Source: Phycisphaerales bacterium
GTDB taxonomy: Bacteria > Planctomycetota > Phycisphaerae > UBA1845
NCBI GenBank assembly: GCA_013140575.1
Contig: JABFSN010000026.1
Span: 1-37,016 of the forward strand
Length of the DNA: 37,016 nt
Reading direction: 5' to 3'
Made by a program: the position numbers and the translations under genes. This document shows positions 1 through 5,606 of the stretch, in pieces (the stretch's first letter is position 1; every line of letters begins with the position of its first letter). The notes beneath the pieces were generated by a model. That model searched no databases, was not told the DNA's origin, and saw only the letters and a list, made by a program, of their open reading frames with translations.

Positions 1-377
1 GGGTGGGGGAGCGGACCGTCTACCGGCGGATGGGCGAGCCGGGCTTCCGCGGGCGGGTCAACGCGGCAAAGGCGGCGATCGTCGAGCACGCCGCGGGGCG
101 GATGGCCGGGTCGATGACCGCCGCGGCCGACACGCTCCGCGGTCTGCTGTCGGCCGAACGCGAAGCGACGCGGCTGGGGGCGGCGCGGTCCATTCTGGAA
201 CTGGGCCCGCGGCTGCGCGAGGCCGCGGAACTGGAACGCCGCATCACCGATCTGGAAACGACGGCGGCACAACGCATCGAGCAGCTTGAGGACCGGCTCC
301 GCGAAGGCGGGGAATTCGGACGGCGCGAGGGGCGGGAAGTCGGGCGTCACGAAGGCGGGTCATGGCCACGCGGATGA
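1..377 (+). CDS. HTH protein resembling phage terminase small subunits, 5' end cut by window
   Basis: The reading frame is open from the first base, and the GTG at 3 sits inside a typical motif (GERTVYRR), so the true start is upstream of the window. The visible 124 residues begin with the recognition end of a helix-turn-helix, followed by a long helical stretch with EREATRLGAARSILELG and then a charged, probably coiled-coil tail (LERRITDLETTAAQRIEQLEDRL). This matches from memory a family of small HTH proteins in actinobacterial and planctomycete islands that resemble terminase small subunits; the DNA-packaging role is not shown here because no large subunit is visible. It overlaps the next gene by 16 nt, so both are probably on one transcript. 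Confidence 0.6.
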   Translation, partial: VGERTVYRRMGEPGFRGRVNAAKAAIVEHAAGRMAGSMTAAADTLRGLLSAEREATRLGAARSILELGPRLREAAELERRITDLETTAAQRIEQLEDRLREGGEFGRREGREVGRHEGGSWPRG

Positions 378-619
378 ACCGGGTCGAACGGCTGGAAACG
401 CGTTTCGCGTCGCGGCGGGCGCTGACGCACGAGGTCATCATCCGCGCCTTTCGAGTCATTTGTCCGCGGTGGCAGGACTGCATGGGAACGCCGATCGGCG
501 ACGAACCCGACGTGGAAGCGGACCGGGAGCGCAAAAGCGAAATCCGCCGGCGGGTTTGGGACGAACTGCGGCGAAGGGGGTACGACGTTCCGGCGGGGGC
601 GGAAGGGAATGCAGAATGA
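362..619 (+). CDS. Small hypothetical element protein (85 aa), charged
   Basis: Unrecognised basic, charged protein. It overlaps the upstream HTH gene by 16 nt and its stop overlaps the next start in an ATGA arrangement (616-619), which argues for a translationally coupled operon. The C-terminal part (ADRERKSEIRRRVWDELRRRGYDVP) is echoed in the small ORF at 920-1039, suggesting a partial duplication. There are two cysteines but no obvious metal site and no membrane segment. The function is unknown; the gene call rests on tight packing and on the repeated tail. Confidence 0.5.
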   Translation: MATRMNRVERLETRFASRRALTHEVIIRAFRVICPRWQDCMGTPIGDEPDVEADRERKSEIRRRVWDELRRRGYDVPAGAEGNAE

Positions 620-933
620 GAATCACGGTACTGCAAGCGGTTTTTCTGACGGGACTAGCGGGGTGTGGGGCGGGCTTTCCGTTCACATCCGCGCGGGAAA
701 CGTGCATGATGAACGGCGATGTTACAAACGCGGACATCGACACGTTGATTTCGGCGGTGCAACGGGCGAGGGATCGCGGCGATTCCGAAGAGTCGGCAAT
801 CAACACCTTGAACCAAGGATGTGCCCAAGGGTGCGAAGCCTTGGCTGGCGACAGCATCGCGGGACTCGAATGCCTGCGGGGGTGCATCAACTGCGCTTCC
901 GCCATCGTCCGCGAAGTCTATGATGATAGATGA
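616..933 (+). CDS. Small cysteine-rich lipoprotein (105 aa)
   Basis: The start ATG at 616 overlaps the preceding TGA, and a GGAAGGGAA ribosome-binding site lies at about 601-609. The N-terminus has a short hydrophobic signal peptide ending in a lipobox (GLAGC, Cys17), so export and lipidation are expected. The mature part has a repeated Cys pattern (CAQGC, CLRGC, CINC) that may form disulfides or bind metal. No family is recognised. It is the third gene of the rightward group at the left edge and its 3' end overlaps the 920-1039 ORF. Confidence 0.65.
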   Translation: MRITVLQAVFLTGLAGCGAGFPFTSARETCMMNGDVTNADIDTLISAVQRARDRGDSEESAINTLNQGCAQGCEALAGDSIAGLECLRGCINCASAIVREVYDDR

Positions 934-2390
934 ACGACGCGCCGAACCGGACCGAAAACGCGTCCGCGAATTCGACCGGCGGAACGGGGAAAAGCTTCGG
1001 CGAAGGGGGTATGATCTTCCGGTGTGCAAGGGAGACTGATCCTGTGATGGATGCGAGGCCGACCCGGCCGTTGCGGCCGGCCGGTCCGTTGAGGTCGTTG
1101 CGGTCGTTCTGGTCGTCGCGGCCGGTCTCGTTGGTCTGGCCGTTGCGGCCTAGTGCCTGAATCGGGTGACAGAATCGGCGCGATGAAGTGCGGCGGCGGC
1201 GGCGTAAGATGAACTGACGGGAACTCGCTTGTGAGGATGAATCCGGGCGGCAAAGGTTCATCAACGAATGGCTGACCCTCCGGCTTCGGAGGGAGTGAGG
1301 ATTGGACGCTTTCCAATGGGAGAACAAAGGGCTGTAAGCTGTCGTCGCAATCGTAAATAAGTTTCAATAGACCATCATCGTTGCTCAAAACCAGAAGCGC
1401 AGCGTCGGTGTGACGGGCGATGCCGCCGTCTTGCAGTCGTGTGAATCGAGTTACTGACGGCCCTTGTGCAACAACGGTCGAATCCATTGAAAACGAAGCG
1501 TCGCAGCTGACGAATAGGTTTCCTTGGCGGAATTCAATGCGCGTCACTACCAAGGTCAGCGTGGCAGCGCCAAGATCGACCGCACCTTGGGCACCGACTT
1601 GCGGCTCGTTTTCGTTGAACATTACGGGCAACCCATCGGATCGGACGAAAACAGAGCCGTGGAGAACGGACGATTCGCTTGCCAGCGTGAGGTTGCGATA
1701 CTCGCGGGTGACGACGCATGAGCCTTCACCGAAATAGGTTCCGGGGATGAACGACACCGGCGACAAGTTTGGTTGGGGTATCTTCGCATGGTCGGTATAC
1801 TCGGCGCCGATCCACAACGGGATGCCGATCACGGCGAATAATGCAATCGTCATGTAAACACCCCCCTTTATGCCGCTCGGTTCTGACCGAGATGTTTCCT
1901 TCGCGGACTCCAACGGCGGAGTTGATTGGGCGGCACCTGCGTCGGCCAAATCCGGCGAACTCTTCTTCACCGGATCGGGCATGGCCGGTTCTGCGAGAGT
2001 AATGCGAATGGGCTGCGGGCGAACGCGAACCTTGGGCAATGCTTGCGGGGTAGGACTTGGAAGATTCGAAGTGGGTGAATTCCGAGATTGCCACAGAATC
2101 ACGGCAGTTACGACGAACAGGAGCGCGACGCCCAAGTCAATGGGCTGCCAGATTCCGCGTGTGAGTTGAACGGGTATCAATGGGTTGAACATGACCGCGA
2201 CGACGGCAAATGTCGGGACGGCCCATGTTCGGTTCCGCCTAGACGACACGATGGCAACCCAGATGCTTGCGAAACAAACGGTCCAGCGTAGATAACCATA
2301 GAAGTCGGAATCGTGGCGCTCCAACGCCGAGAGAAGCATGGCGCACGCGACGCCGCAAGGTACGATGTGAAGTCGTGCGGTCACGTTCAT
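918..2390 (-). CDS. DUF6804-like membrane protein with extended C-terminus (490 aa)
   Basis: The N-terminal third reads as a small multi-pass module with YGYLRWTVC, then FNPLIPVQLTRGIWQPIDL, which I recognise as DUF6804-like. A Pro/Ser-rich linker follows, then another membrane segment (TIALFAVIGIPLWIGAEY, about residue 180) and an exported beta-rich region of about 150 residues with four cysteines. The C-terminus becomes a Pro/Arg/Gln low-complexity repeat and then runs antisense through the 920-1039 ORF, so the natural stop may have been lost. The start ATG (2388-2390) overlaps the stop of the upstream lipoprotein (ATGA), indicating coupling. It is the last gene of a leftward cluster of envelope proteins. 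The function is unknown. Confidence 0.6.
   Translation of the reverse strand: MNVTARLHIVPCGVACAMLLSALERHDSDFYGYLRWTVCFASIWVAIVSSRRNRTWAVPTFAVVAVMFNPLIPVQLTRGIWQPIDLGVALLFVVTAVILWQSRNSPTSNLPSPTPQALPKVRVRPQPIRITLAEPAMPDPVKKSSPDLADAGAAQSTPPLESAKETSRSEPSGIKGGVYMTIALFAVIGIPLWIGAEYTDHAKIPQPNLSPVSFIPGTYFGEGSCVVTREYRNLTLASESSVLHGSVFVRSDGLPVMFNENEPQVGAQGAVDLGAATLTLVVTRIEFRQGNLFVSCDASFSMDSTVVAQGPSVTRFTRLQDGGIARHTDAALLVLSNDDGLLKLIYDCDDSLQPFVLPLESVQSSLPPKPEGQPFVDEPLPPGFILTSEFPSVHLTPPPPHFIAPILSPDSGTRPQRPDQRDRPRRPERPQRPQRTGRPQRPGRPRIHHRISLPCTPEDHTPFAEAFPRSAGRIRGRVFGPVRRVVHLSS
920..1039 (+). CDS. Small ORF (39 aa), probable partial copy of the 362-619 protein tail
   Basis: It begins with tandem ATG codons at 920 and 923, overlaps the lipoprotein end by 14 nt, and encodes a basic peptide. 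Its second half (EPDRKRVREFDRRNGEKL followed by RRRGYDLP) aligns with the C-terminus of the 362-619 product. It may be a remnant of a duplicated gene rather than a functional protein. It lies antisense to the last codons of the leftward DUF6804-like gene, so one of the two readings of this stretch is probably not functional. Low confidence. Confidence 0.3.
   Translation: MMIDERRAEPDRKRVREFDRRNGEKLRRRGYDLPVCKGD
1064..1150. repeat. Degenerate 9-bp tandem repeat (GTTGCGGTC-like)
   Basis: The plus strand repeats words such as CGTTGCGGT, CGTTCTGGT and CGTCGCGGC in phase with codons. On the minus strand it encodes the Arg-Pro-Gln stretch of the DUF6804-like protein. It looks like a small slippage-prone minisatellite. 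Confidence 0.6.
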
Positions 2391-2797
2391 CGCACCGGAT
2401 CGAAGTAATCTGAATCCTGATCGTCATCGTAGGGCGGTTCCGAAAGCGCCATGTCGTAGCCCTCGATAAAAGCTGCTTCAGAAGCGCGCTTGGCAAGGTA
2501 GTATTGCATTGCGAACAGCCAACCCGCCGGCGTGGCGACGCCCGCTTGCGATTTTGGTTCCGAGAATTGCTCGACCTTTCGTACCTTCACCGCTTCCGCC
2601 GCACGAACACACCACAAGTCTCCGTTCGATTCGATGACGTAAAGCGACCCATCCGCGGCCGGGTACGCTTCGCCGGGTGAATCGAATTCCCCACGCGCGA
2701 GGGGTTCCGAATCTGATGGCGAGGCGTTGTCGGCAGCAGATTGGAATTCGCAGCCCACGATGAGTGAAGCGAGAACGACTGCCGTGATTCGGGTCAT
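2387..2797 (-). CDS. Lipoprotein of unknown function (136 aa)
   Basis: The start at 2797 is chosen because an AAAGGTG ribosome-binding site precedes it by about 8 nt and because it gives a compact signal peptide (MTRITAVVLASLIVGC) with a lipobox at Cys16. The upstream in-frame ATG at 2821 would add eight polar residues. The mature protein is acidic, with an Asp/Tyr-rich end (YDDDQDSDYFDP). No domain is recognised. The stop overlaps the start of the DUF6804-like gene by the ATGA arrangement. It belongs to a leftward cluster running from 3502 to 918. Confidence 0.65.
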   Translation of the reverse strand: MTRITAVVLASLIVGCEFQSAADNASPSDSEPLARGEFDSPGEAYPAADGSLYVIESNGDLWCVRAAEAVKVRKVEQFSEPKSQAGVATPAGWLFAMQYYLAKRASEAAFIEGYDMALSEPPYDDDQDSDYFDPVR

Positions 2798-2811
2798 GGT
2801 AATCGCACCTT

Positions 2812-2955
2812 TCAGGGCCAATCGGCGTTGAAGACGGGGTGTCGGCGAGTTAACGAATCGGACTTCGTCCGTACGGAATCCCTCAGCGAAACAGCGCCGG
2901 AAGGACTGACGGAAATCGGAGTGACCAGAACTGCGAGACGTTGGCGGTTGTTCAT
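2812..2955 (-). CDS. Possible small ORF (47 aa)
   Basis: An AGGTGA ribosome-binding site lies about 6 nt before ATG 2953-2955. The ORF fits exactly between the DUF3592-like gene (19 nt away) and the lipoprotein start (14 nt away), so it would complete a four-gene operon. The product starts MNNRQRLAVLVTPISV and is otherwise basic; no family is recognised. Its support is its position and ribosome-binding site only. Confidence 0.35.
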   Translation of the reverse strand: MNNRQRLAVLVTPISVSPSGAVSLRDSVRTKSDSLTRRHPVFNADWP

Positions 2956-2974
2956 CGGTGTCACCTGACGATTT

Positions 2975-3502
2975 TCATGCGGGCTTGGCCACCGGGCGAA
3001 GCGCCCTTGCGACGTTTCGGAGAAACACGGCACCGAGGTAGGCAATGGCAATGGCGAGGATGGAGTCCACGATCGCCATCCGCAGAACCCATTCGGTAAC
3101 GGTTTTGCAGCCGGTCCCCTTGATTCGGTTGATCGACGGGTCGGTTGTATCGTACTCGACTTCGACCGGAACCGGATTATCGGGGTCGATGAATTCGGGC
3201 GGTAAGCGCCCGCTCATGTAGCGAGTTCTTCCCATGAATTCGCGACCGTCCGAGAGCTGAAATACATACGCGCCCCAATGAGTCCAACCGACCCCGTATC
3301 GGTCTCCATCCACCAAGTCTTCCCATCCTTCGACGATTTGACCGGCTGCCGTGGAAGAATGTTGAATCAGGCGCAATTCGTGAAATGGATTGCGCTCACT
3401 GGAAAAAACCAGCGCGACCAGCCCGATGACAACTAGATGACCCCCGGTGGTCTTGGTGGGTTCCCATCGGTCGGCCGATTTATGAAAACCATCGCCTGCC
3501 AT
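2975..3502 (-). CDS. DUF3592-like membrane protein (175 aa)
   Basis: There are two hydrophobic segments, one near the N-terminus (GHLVVIGLVALVF) and one near the C-terminus (MAIVDSILAIAIAYLGAVF). They flank a beta-rich extracytoplasmic part with the pattern EVEYDTTDPSINRIKGTG, which matches the usual DUF3592 ending in which a Pro-Ser pair precedes a membrane anchor. The start at 3502 is the first ATG that keeps the first membrane segment; a longer frame upstream runs antisense to the XRE gene and is not credible. A promoter-like pair sits immediately upstream, with no room for a leader. It heads a leftward four-gene cluster. The function of the family is unknown. Confidence 0.6.
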   Translation of the reverse strand: MAGDGFHKSADRWEPTKTTGGHLVVIGLVALVFSSERNPFHELRLIQHSSTAAGQIVEGWEDLVDGDRYGVGWTHWGAYVFQLSDGREFMGRTRYMSGRLPPEFIDPDNPVPVEVEYDTTDPSINRIKGTGCKTVTEWVLRMAIVDSILAIAIAYLGAVFLRNVARALRPVAKPA

Positions 3503-3510
3503 ACTGAGCC

Positions 3511-3540
3511 AGATTACCGCATGGCGGCGGCGGATATCAA
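3511..3540 (-). promoter_or_regulatory. Candidate leaderless promoter for the leftward cluster
   Basis: On the minus strand TTGATA (3540-3535), an 18-nt spacer and TAATCT (3516-3511) end 8 nt before ATG 3502, so the transcript would start at or next to the start codon. It overlaps the first codons of the divergent XRE gene, an arrangement that would let the XRE protein or its transcription compete with this promoter. The match to consensus is only partial. Confidence 0.35.
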
Positions 3541-3733
3541 ATCGCAAGCGGGGGAGCGGGTTCGGCGGCTCCGTGACCACAAGGGGTGGTCGCAGGAGCG
3601 GCTGGGGTTCGAGTCGGGGCTGCACCGCAACTACATCGGCGGGATCGAACGGGGGGAACGCAACGTCGCCGTGGTGAACATCGCCAAGCTGGCCAATGCG
3701 CTGGGGGTTCGGCCGCGGGCCTTGCTGCCGTAA
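3521..3733 (+). CDS. XRE-family transcriptional regulator (70 aa)
   Basis: A single compact HTH_3 domain: GERVRRLRDHKGWSQERLG forms the first helices, SGLHRNYIGGIERGERN is the recognition helix and the typical IERGERNV turn, and IAKLANALGVRPRALLP closes the fold. It is the usual length for one-domain repressors in islands. ATG 3521 is chosen as the start nearest the domain; ATG 3482 and 3437 are in-frame alternatives that would overlap the divergent DUF3592-like gene. It is placed between a leftward envelope cluster and the rightward 311-aa gene, so it probably controls both. A GTAATTAC palindrome just downstream is a possible operator. Confidence 0.8.
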   Translation: MAAADIKSQAGERVRRLRDHKGWSQERLGFESGLHRNYIGGIERGERNVAVVNIAKLANALGVRPRALLP

Positions 3734-3830
3734 GCCGGGGCGGATCAATTCACACGCGCACACGCCGCGAGCGGGACTGCTGTTGCCACACGGTCCGACG
3801 GGATTAGAATTCCCGCGACGGGGCGGCGGA

Positions 3831-3838
3831 GTAATTAC
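3831..3838. promoter_or_regulatory. GTAATTAC palindrome, possible operator
   Basis: This perfect 8-bp palindrome lies about 80 nt upstream of the 3920 gene. The same word recurs at 4863-4870, upstream of the next gene, where it is part of a larger inverted repeat. Both lie close to the XRE gene at 3521. Confidence 0.35.
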
Positions 3839-3868
3839 CCGCCAAGCGGTCCGGCGCGTGATGCGGAA

Positions 3869-3916
3869 GCACCTACCCGCGTCACGCGACGGGCCGACCC
3901 GCAAGGAAGTAGGTGC
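3869..3916. promoter_or_regulatory. Inverted repeat GCACCTAC/GTAGGTGC just before the 3920 start
   Basis: Perfect 8-bp arms at 3869-3876 and 3909-3916 are separated by 32 nt, and the right arm ends 3 nt before the ATG and directly follows the AAGGA ribosome-binding site. In RNA it could fold over the ribosome-binding site; in DNA it could be an operator. Confidence 0.35.
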
Positions 3917-3919
3917 AAC

Positions 3920-4855
3920 ATGTCCCAATTTGAAATCGACCCGGAACCGGTTGCGATCACCATGCGCGGGGCATCCCCGGAATTGGCGGAACTTTTCACA
4001 ACGGCGCTGGTGCGCAAACAGCAATGTGCGGAGAACTTCAAGACCGAATTTGCAACCGATGCCACGGTTCGTACCGAAATCGAGCGGGTCATACTCCGGG
4101 AAATCCTTCCATTCTACCACGTTTCGCACCTGGACCGTTGGACGGAGGCGCGGCGGATTCTGGGAGAATTCAAGTCAGAACACGCGGGGACGCTTGCCGA
4201 AATCGACCGCCGCATAAGGGCCGACGAAGATTTGACTCCAGAGTTCTTTGAGTTGTCTTCCGCCCTTATTAGACTCACCTTAAACGAGGACCATTGGTCG
4301 TACTGCCTTGAACATGAAAATGACGAATACCCATACCGACCCCCCACTGGCGCGCGCACGGGCGAGCTTGAGTCGCGCGTTGAGGCTCGCTTCCGGGATA
4401 TCGACAAGAAAATCGTTGCGGGCATTCTTCGGGGGCTTGCGGACCGCGGGTTACTCAAGAGGACAGTGCGCAAACTGCGCTCGACTCGCGGGCGTGACAA
4501 AATATACGACGAGGTCTGCTGGGAACTGACCGACCCACAAGAAACGACCGCGACCGGGGGAGAGGACGACCGGGAGAAGTTGCGGGACAAGGCGACGGAG
4601 TTGGAGCGAATCCGTCTGACCGATGAAGAATGGAAGGTACTCGAAAAGCTAGACGAAGAGTCGCCGCACATGCAGACATTGACACAGTTGGAAGCAAGCA
4701 CACGAATGACCGCCAAGACCGTAGGCTTGTGCGTGAATCAGTTGATCGCGGATAACTTGGCGAGCCGACCGCGGGGGCCAAAAAGCGGCGCGGCGATTAC
4801 GCCGACGGGTCAAGACTTGATTCAGCGGAAACGCGGGACCGGTTCAGCCGAATAA
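3920..4855 (+). CDS. Unknown element protein with C-terminal winged-helix region (311 aa)
   Basis: The start at 3920 is preceded by an AAGGA ribosome-binding site. The first 200 residues are helical and charged with no recognised family. The last part (about residues 232-305) reads LTDEEWKVLEKLDE, then LTQLEASTRMTAKTVGLCVNQLIADNLASRP, then AAITPTGQDLIQ, which has the helix-helix-wing layout of MarR- or Rrf2-like winged helices. It is therefore probably a DNA-binding protein of the element. It is separated from the XRE gene by about 190 nt that contain possible operators, and from the next gene by an inverted repeat. No catalytic motif is seen. Confidence 0.6.
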   Translation: MSQFEIDPEPVAITMRGASPELAELFTTALVRKQQCAENFKTEFATDATVRTEIERVILREILPFYHVSHLDRWTEARRILGEFKSEHAGTLAEIDRRIRADEDLTPEFFELSSALIRLTLNEDHWSYCLEHENDEYPYRPPTGARTGELESRVEARFRDIDKKIVAGILRGLADRGLLKRTVRKLRSTRGRDKIYDEVCWELTDPQETTATGGEDDREKLRDKATELERIRLTDEEWKVLEKLDEESPHMQTLTQLEASTRMTAKTVGLCVNQLIADNLASRPRGPKSGAAITPTGQDLIQRKRGTGSAE

Positions 4856-4870
4856 TTACCGCGTAATTAC
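4853..4870. promoter_or_regulatory. Inverted repeat TAATTAC-CGC-GTAATTA
   Basis: Perfect 7-bp arms at 4853-4859 and 4863-4869 around a 3-nt centre, starting within the stop codon region of the 311-aa gene. The right half contains the same GTAATTAC word as at 3831-3838. It is a candidate binding site for a dimeric regulator such as the nearby XRE protein. Confidence 0.45.
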
Positions 4871-4899
4871 GTCATATCTACCGACAAGCTCAACGCGTA

Positions 4900-4916
4900 C
4901 CCGCCACAATGGCGGG
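4900..4916. promoter_or_regulatory. Hairpin CCCGCCA-CAA-TGGCGGG ahead of the 4918 gene
   Basis: Perfect 7-bp arms with a 3-nt loop end 1 nt before ATG 4918 and include the alternative ATG 4909. There is no T-run, so it is not a standard terminator. It could hide the start of the excisionase-like gene or serve as an operator. Confidence 0.4.
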
Positions 4917-4917
4917 C

Positions 4918-5130
4918 ATGAACCAAAACCAAGTACATAACCTGTTGTCTGTTGGGCCGATGGCGCGCCGCTTGCGTGTCCCGGTTCGTTGGCTGCGTGC
5001 TGAGGCCGACGCCGGACGAGTCCCCGTACTTCGGGCAGACCGTGCGTACCTGTTCGACGCCGAAGCCGTCGAGGCTGTGCTGTTGGACCGGGCACGGCAA
5101 ACGAAAGCGGGGTGCGACGGTGAAGAATAG
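4918..5130 (+). CDS. Excisionase/MerR-like helix-turn-helix protein (70 aa)
   Basis: The motif LLSVGPMARRLRVPVRWLRAEADAGRVPVLRADRAYLFDAEAVEAVL has the HTH_17/excisionase layout: a two-helix DNA-binding unit followed by a short beta wing and a second helix. ATG 4918 is preferred over ATG 4909 because the latter lies inside a hairpin; neither has a clear ribosome-binding site. A second HTH gene follows with a short overlap (GTG 5120). In such elements these proteins direct excision or regulate replication genes; which one applies here cannot be told. Confidence 0.6.
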   Translation: MNQNQVHNLLSVGPMARRLRVPVRWLRAEADAGRVPVLRADRAYLFDAEAVEAVLLDRARQTKAGCDGEE

Positions 5131-5377
5131 CACACCCGTCAATCCGTCCGTCCCGTCCGGCACCGATGTGCCCATTCTCGGCTTGCGGCCGGTCGATGCG
5201 GCACGGGCGATCGGCGTTTCGCCAAGAAAATTATGGGAAGTCACAGCCGACAAGAGCAGCGGAATCCCCCATGTACGGCTGGGGAAGTGCGTCGTTTACC
5301 CGGTCGGTCCGCTGACTGAATGGCTGGCCGCGCGGGCGGCGGCGAATGGGAAGGGGGTGCGAAATGATAGTCCATGA
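5120..5377 (+). CDS. Second excisionase-like HTH protein (85 aa)
   Basis: It starts at GTG 5120 and overlaps the previous gene by 11 nt. The core, LRPVDAARAIGVSPRKLWEVTADKSSGIPHVRLGKCVVYPVGPLTEWLAARA, is a MerR/excisionase-type DNA-binding unit, with the helix-turn-helix in ARAIGVSPRKLWEV and the IPHVRLGKCVVYP wing. It overlaps the next start at 5364. Together with the upstream HTH gene it forms a tandem pair in front of the replication protein. The longer in-frame reading from 4952 would run out of frame through the upstream gene and is rejected. Confidence 0.65.
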   Translation: MKNSTPVNPSVPSGTDVPILGLRPVDAARAIGVSPRKLWEVTADKSSGIPHVRLGKCVVYPVGPLTEWLAARAAANGKGVRNDSP

Positions 5378-5606
5378 AAGTGCCCGCGGTCCCTTGGCGG
5401 GGGCGGTCGCGGGCGAATGCGAACTACTCAATCACCAGTCTATCGACCGTTCGCGGCGTGGTCAACCGGCCGCGGAATCCAAACGCGACAACACGTTGCG
5501 GCTGATCGTGACGGCGCTCGTTTCGGCAATTGCCGACGGGCGCGTGCAACATGCGAGCCTATACGCGCGTTCGGCGGCGCGGCTGGCGCGGCGGGGGGTT
5601 CGGTGA
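5364..5606 (+). CDS. Hypothetical element protein (80 aa)
   Basis: ATG 5364 follows a good purine-rich ribosome-binding site (GGAAGGGGG, about 8 nt upstream). It overlaps the previous gene by 14 nt, and its stop overlaps the start of the PrimPol gene (TGATG at 5604-5608). The product is basic, with a C-terminal helical stretch (LIVTALVSAIADGRVQHAS, then ARSAARLARR). No family is recognised. The coupling to the replication gene suggests a helper or regulatory role, which is inference. Confidence 0.5.
   Translation: MIVHESARGPLAGAVAGECELLNHQSIDRSRRGQPAAESKRDNTLRLIVTALVSAIADGRVQHASLYARSAARLARRGVR

Noticed and set aside
887-1327. Minus-strand frame with Gly-Asn-Arg repeats (GRNG, DRND, GPAG) resembling collagen-like repeats
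   Set aside because: It comes from the 9-bp repeat read in another frame; the DUF6804-like frame explains the region better and the Gly spacing is irregular.
4900-4916. Terminator between the 311-aa and excisionase-like genes
   Set aside because: The hairpin is short and has no T-run on either strand; it was kept only as a regulatory hairpin.
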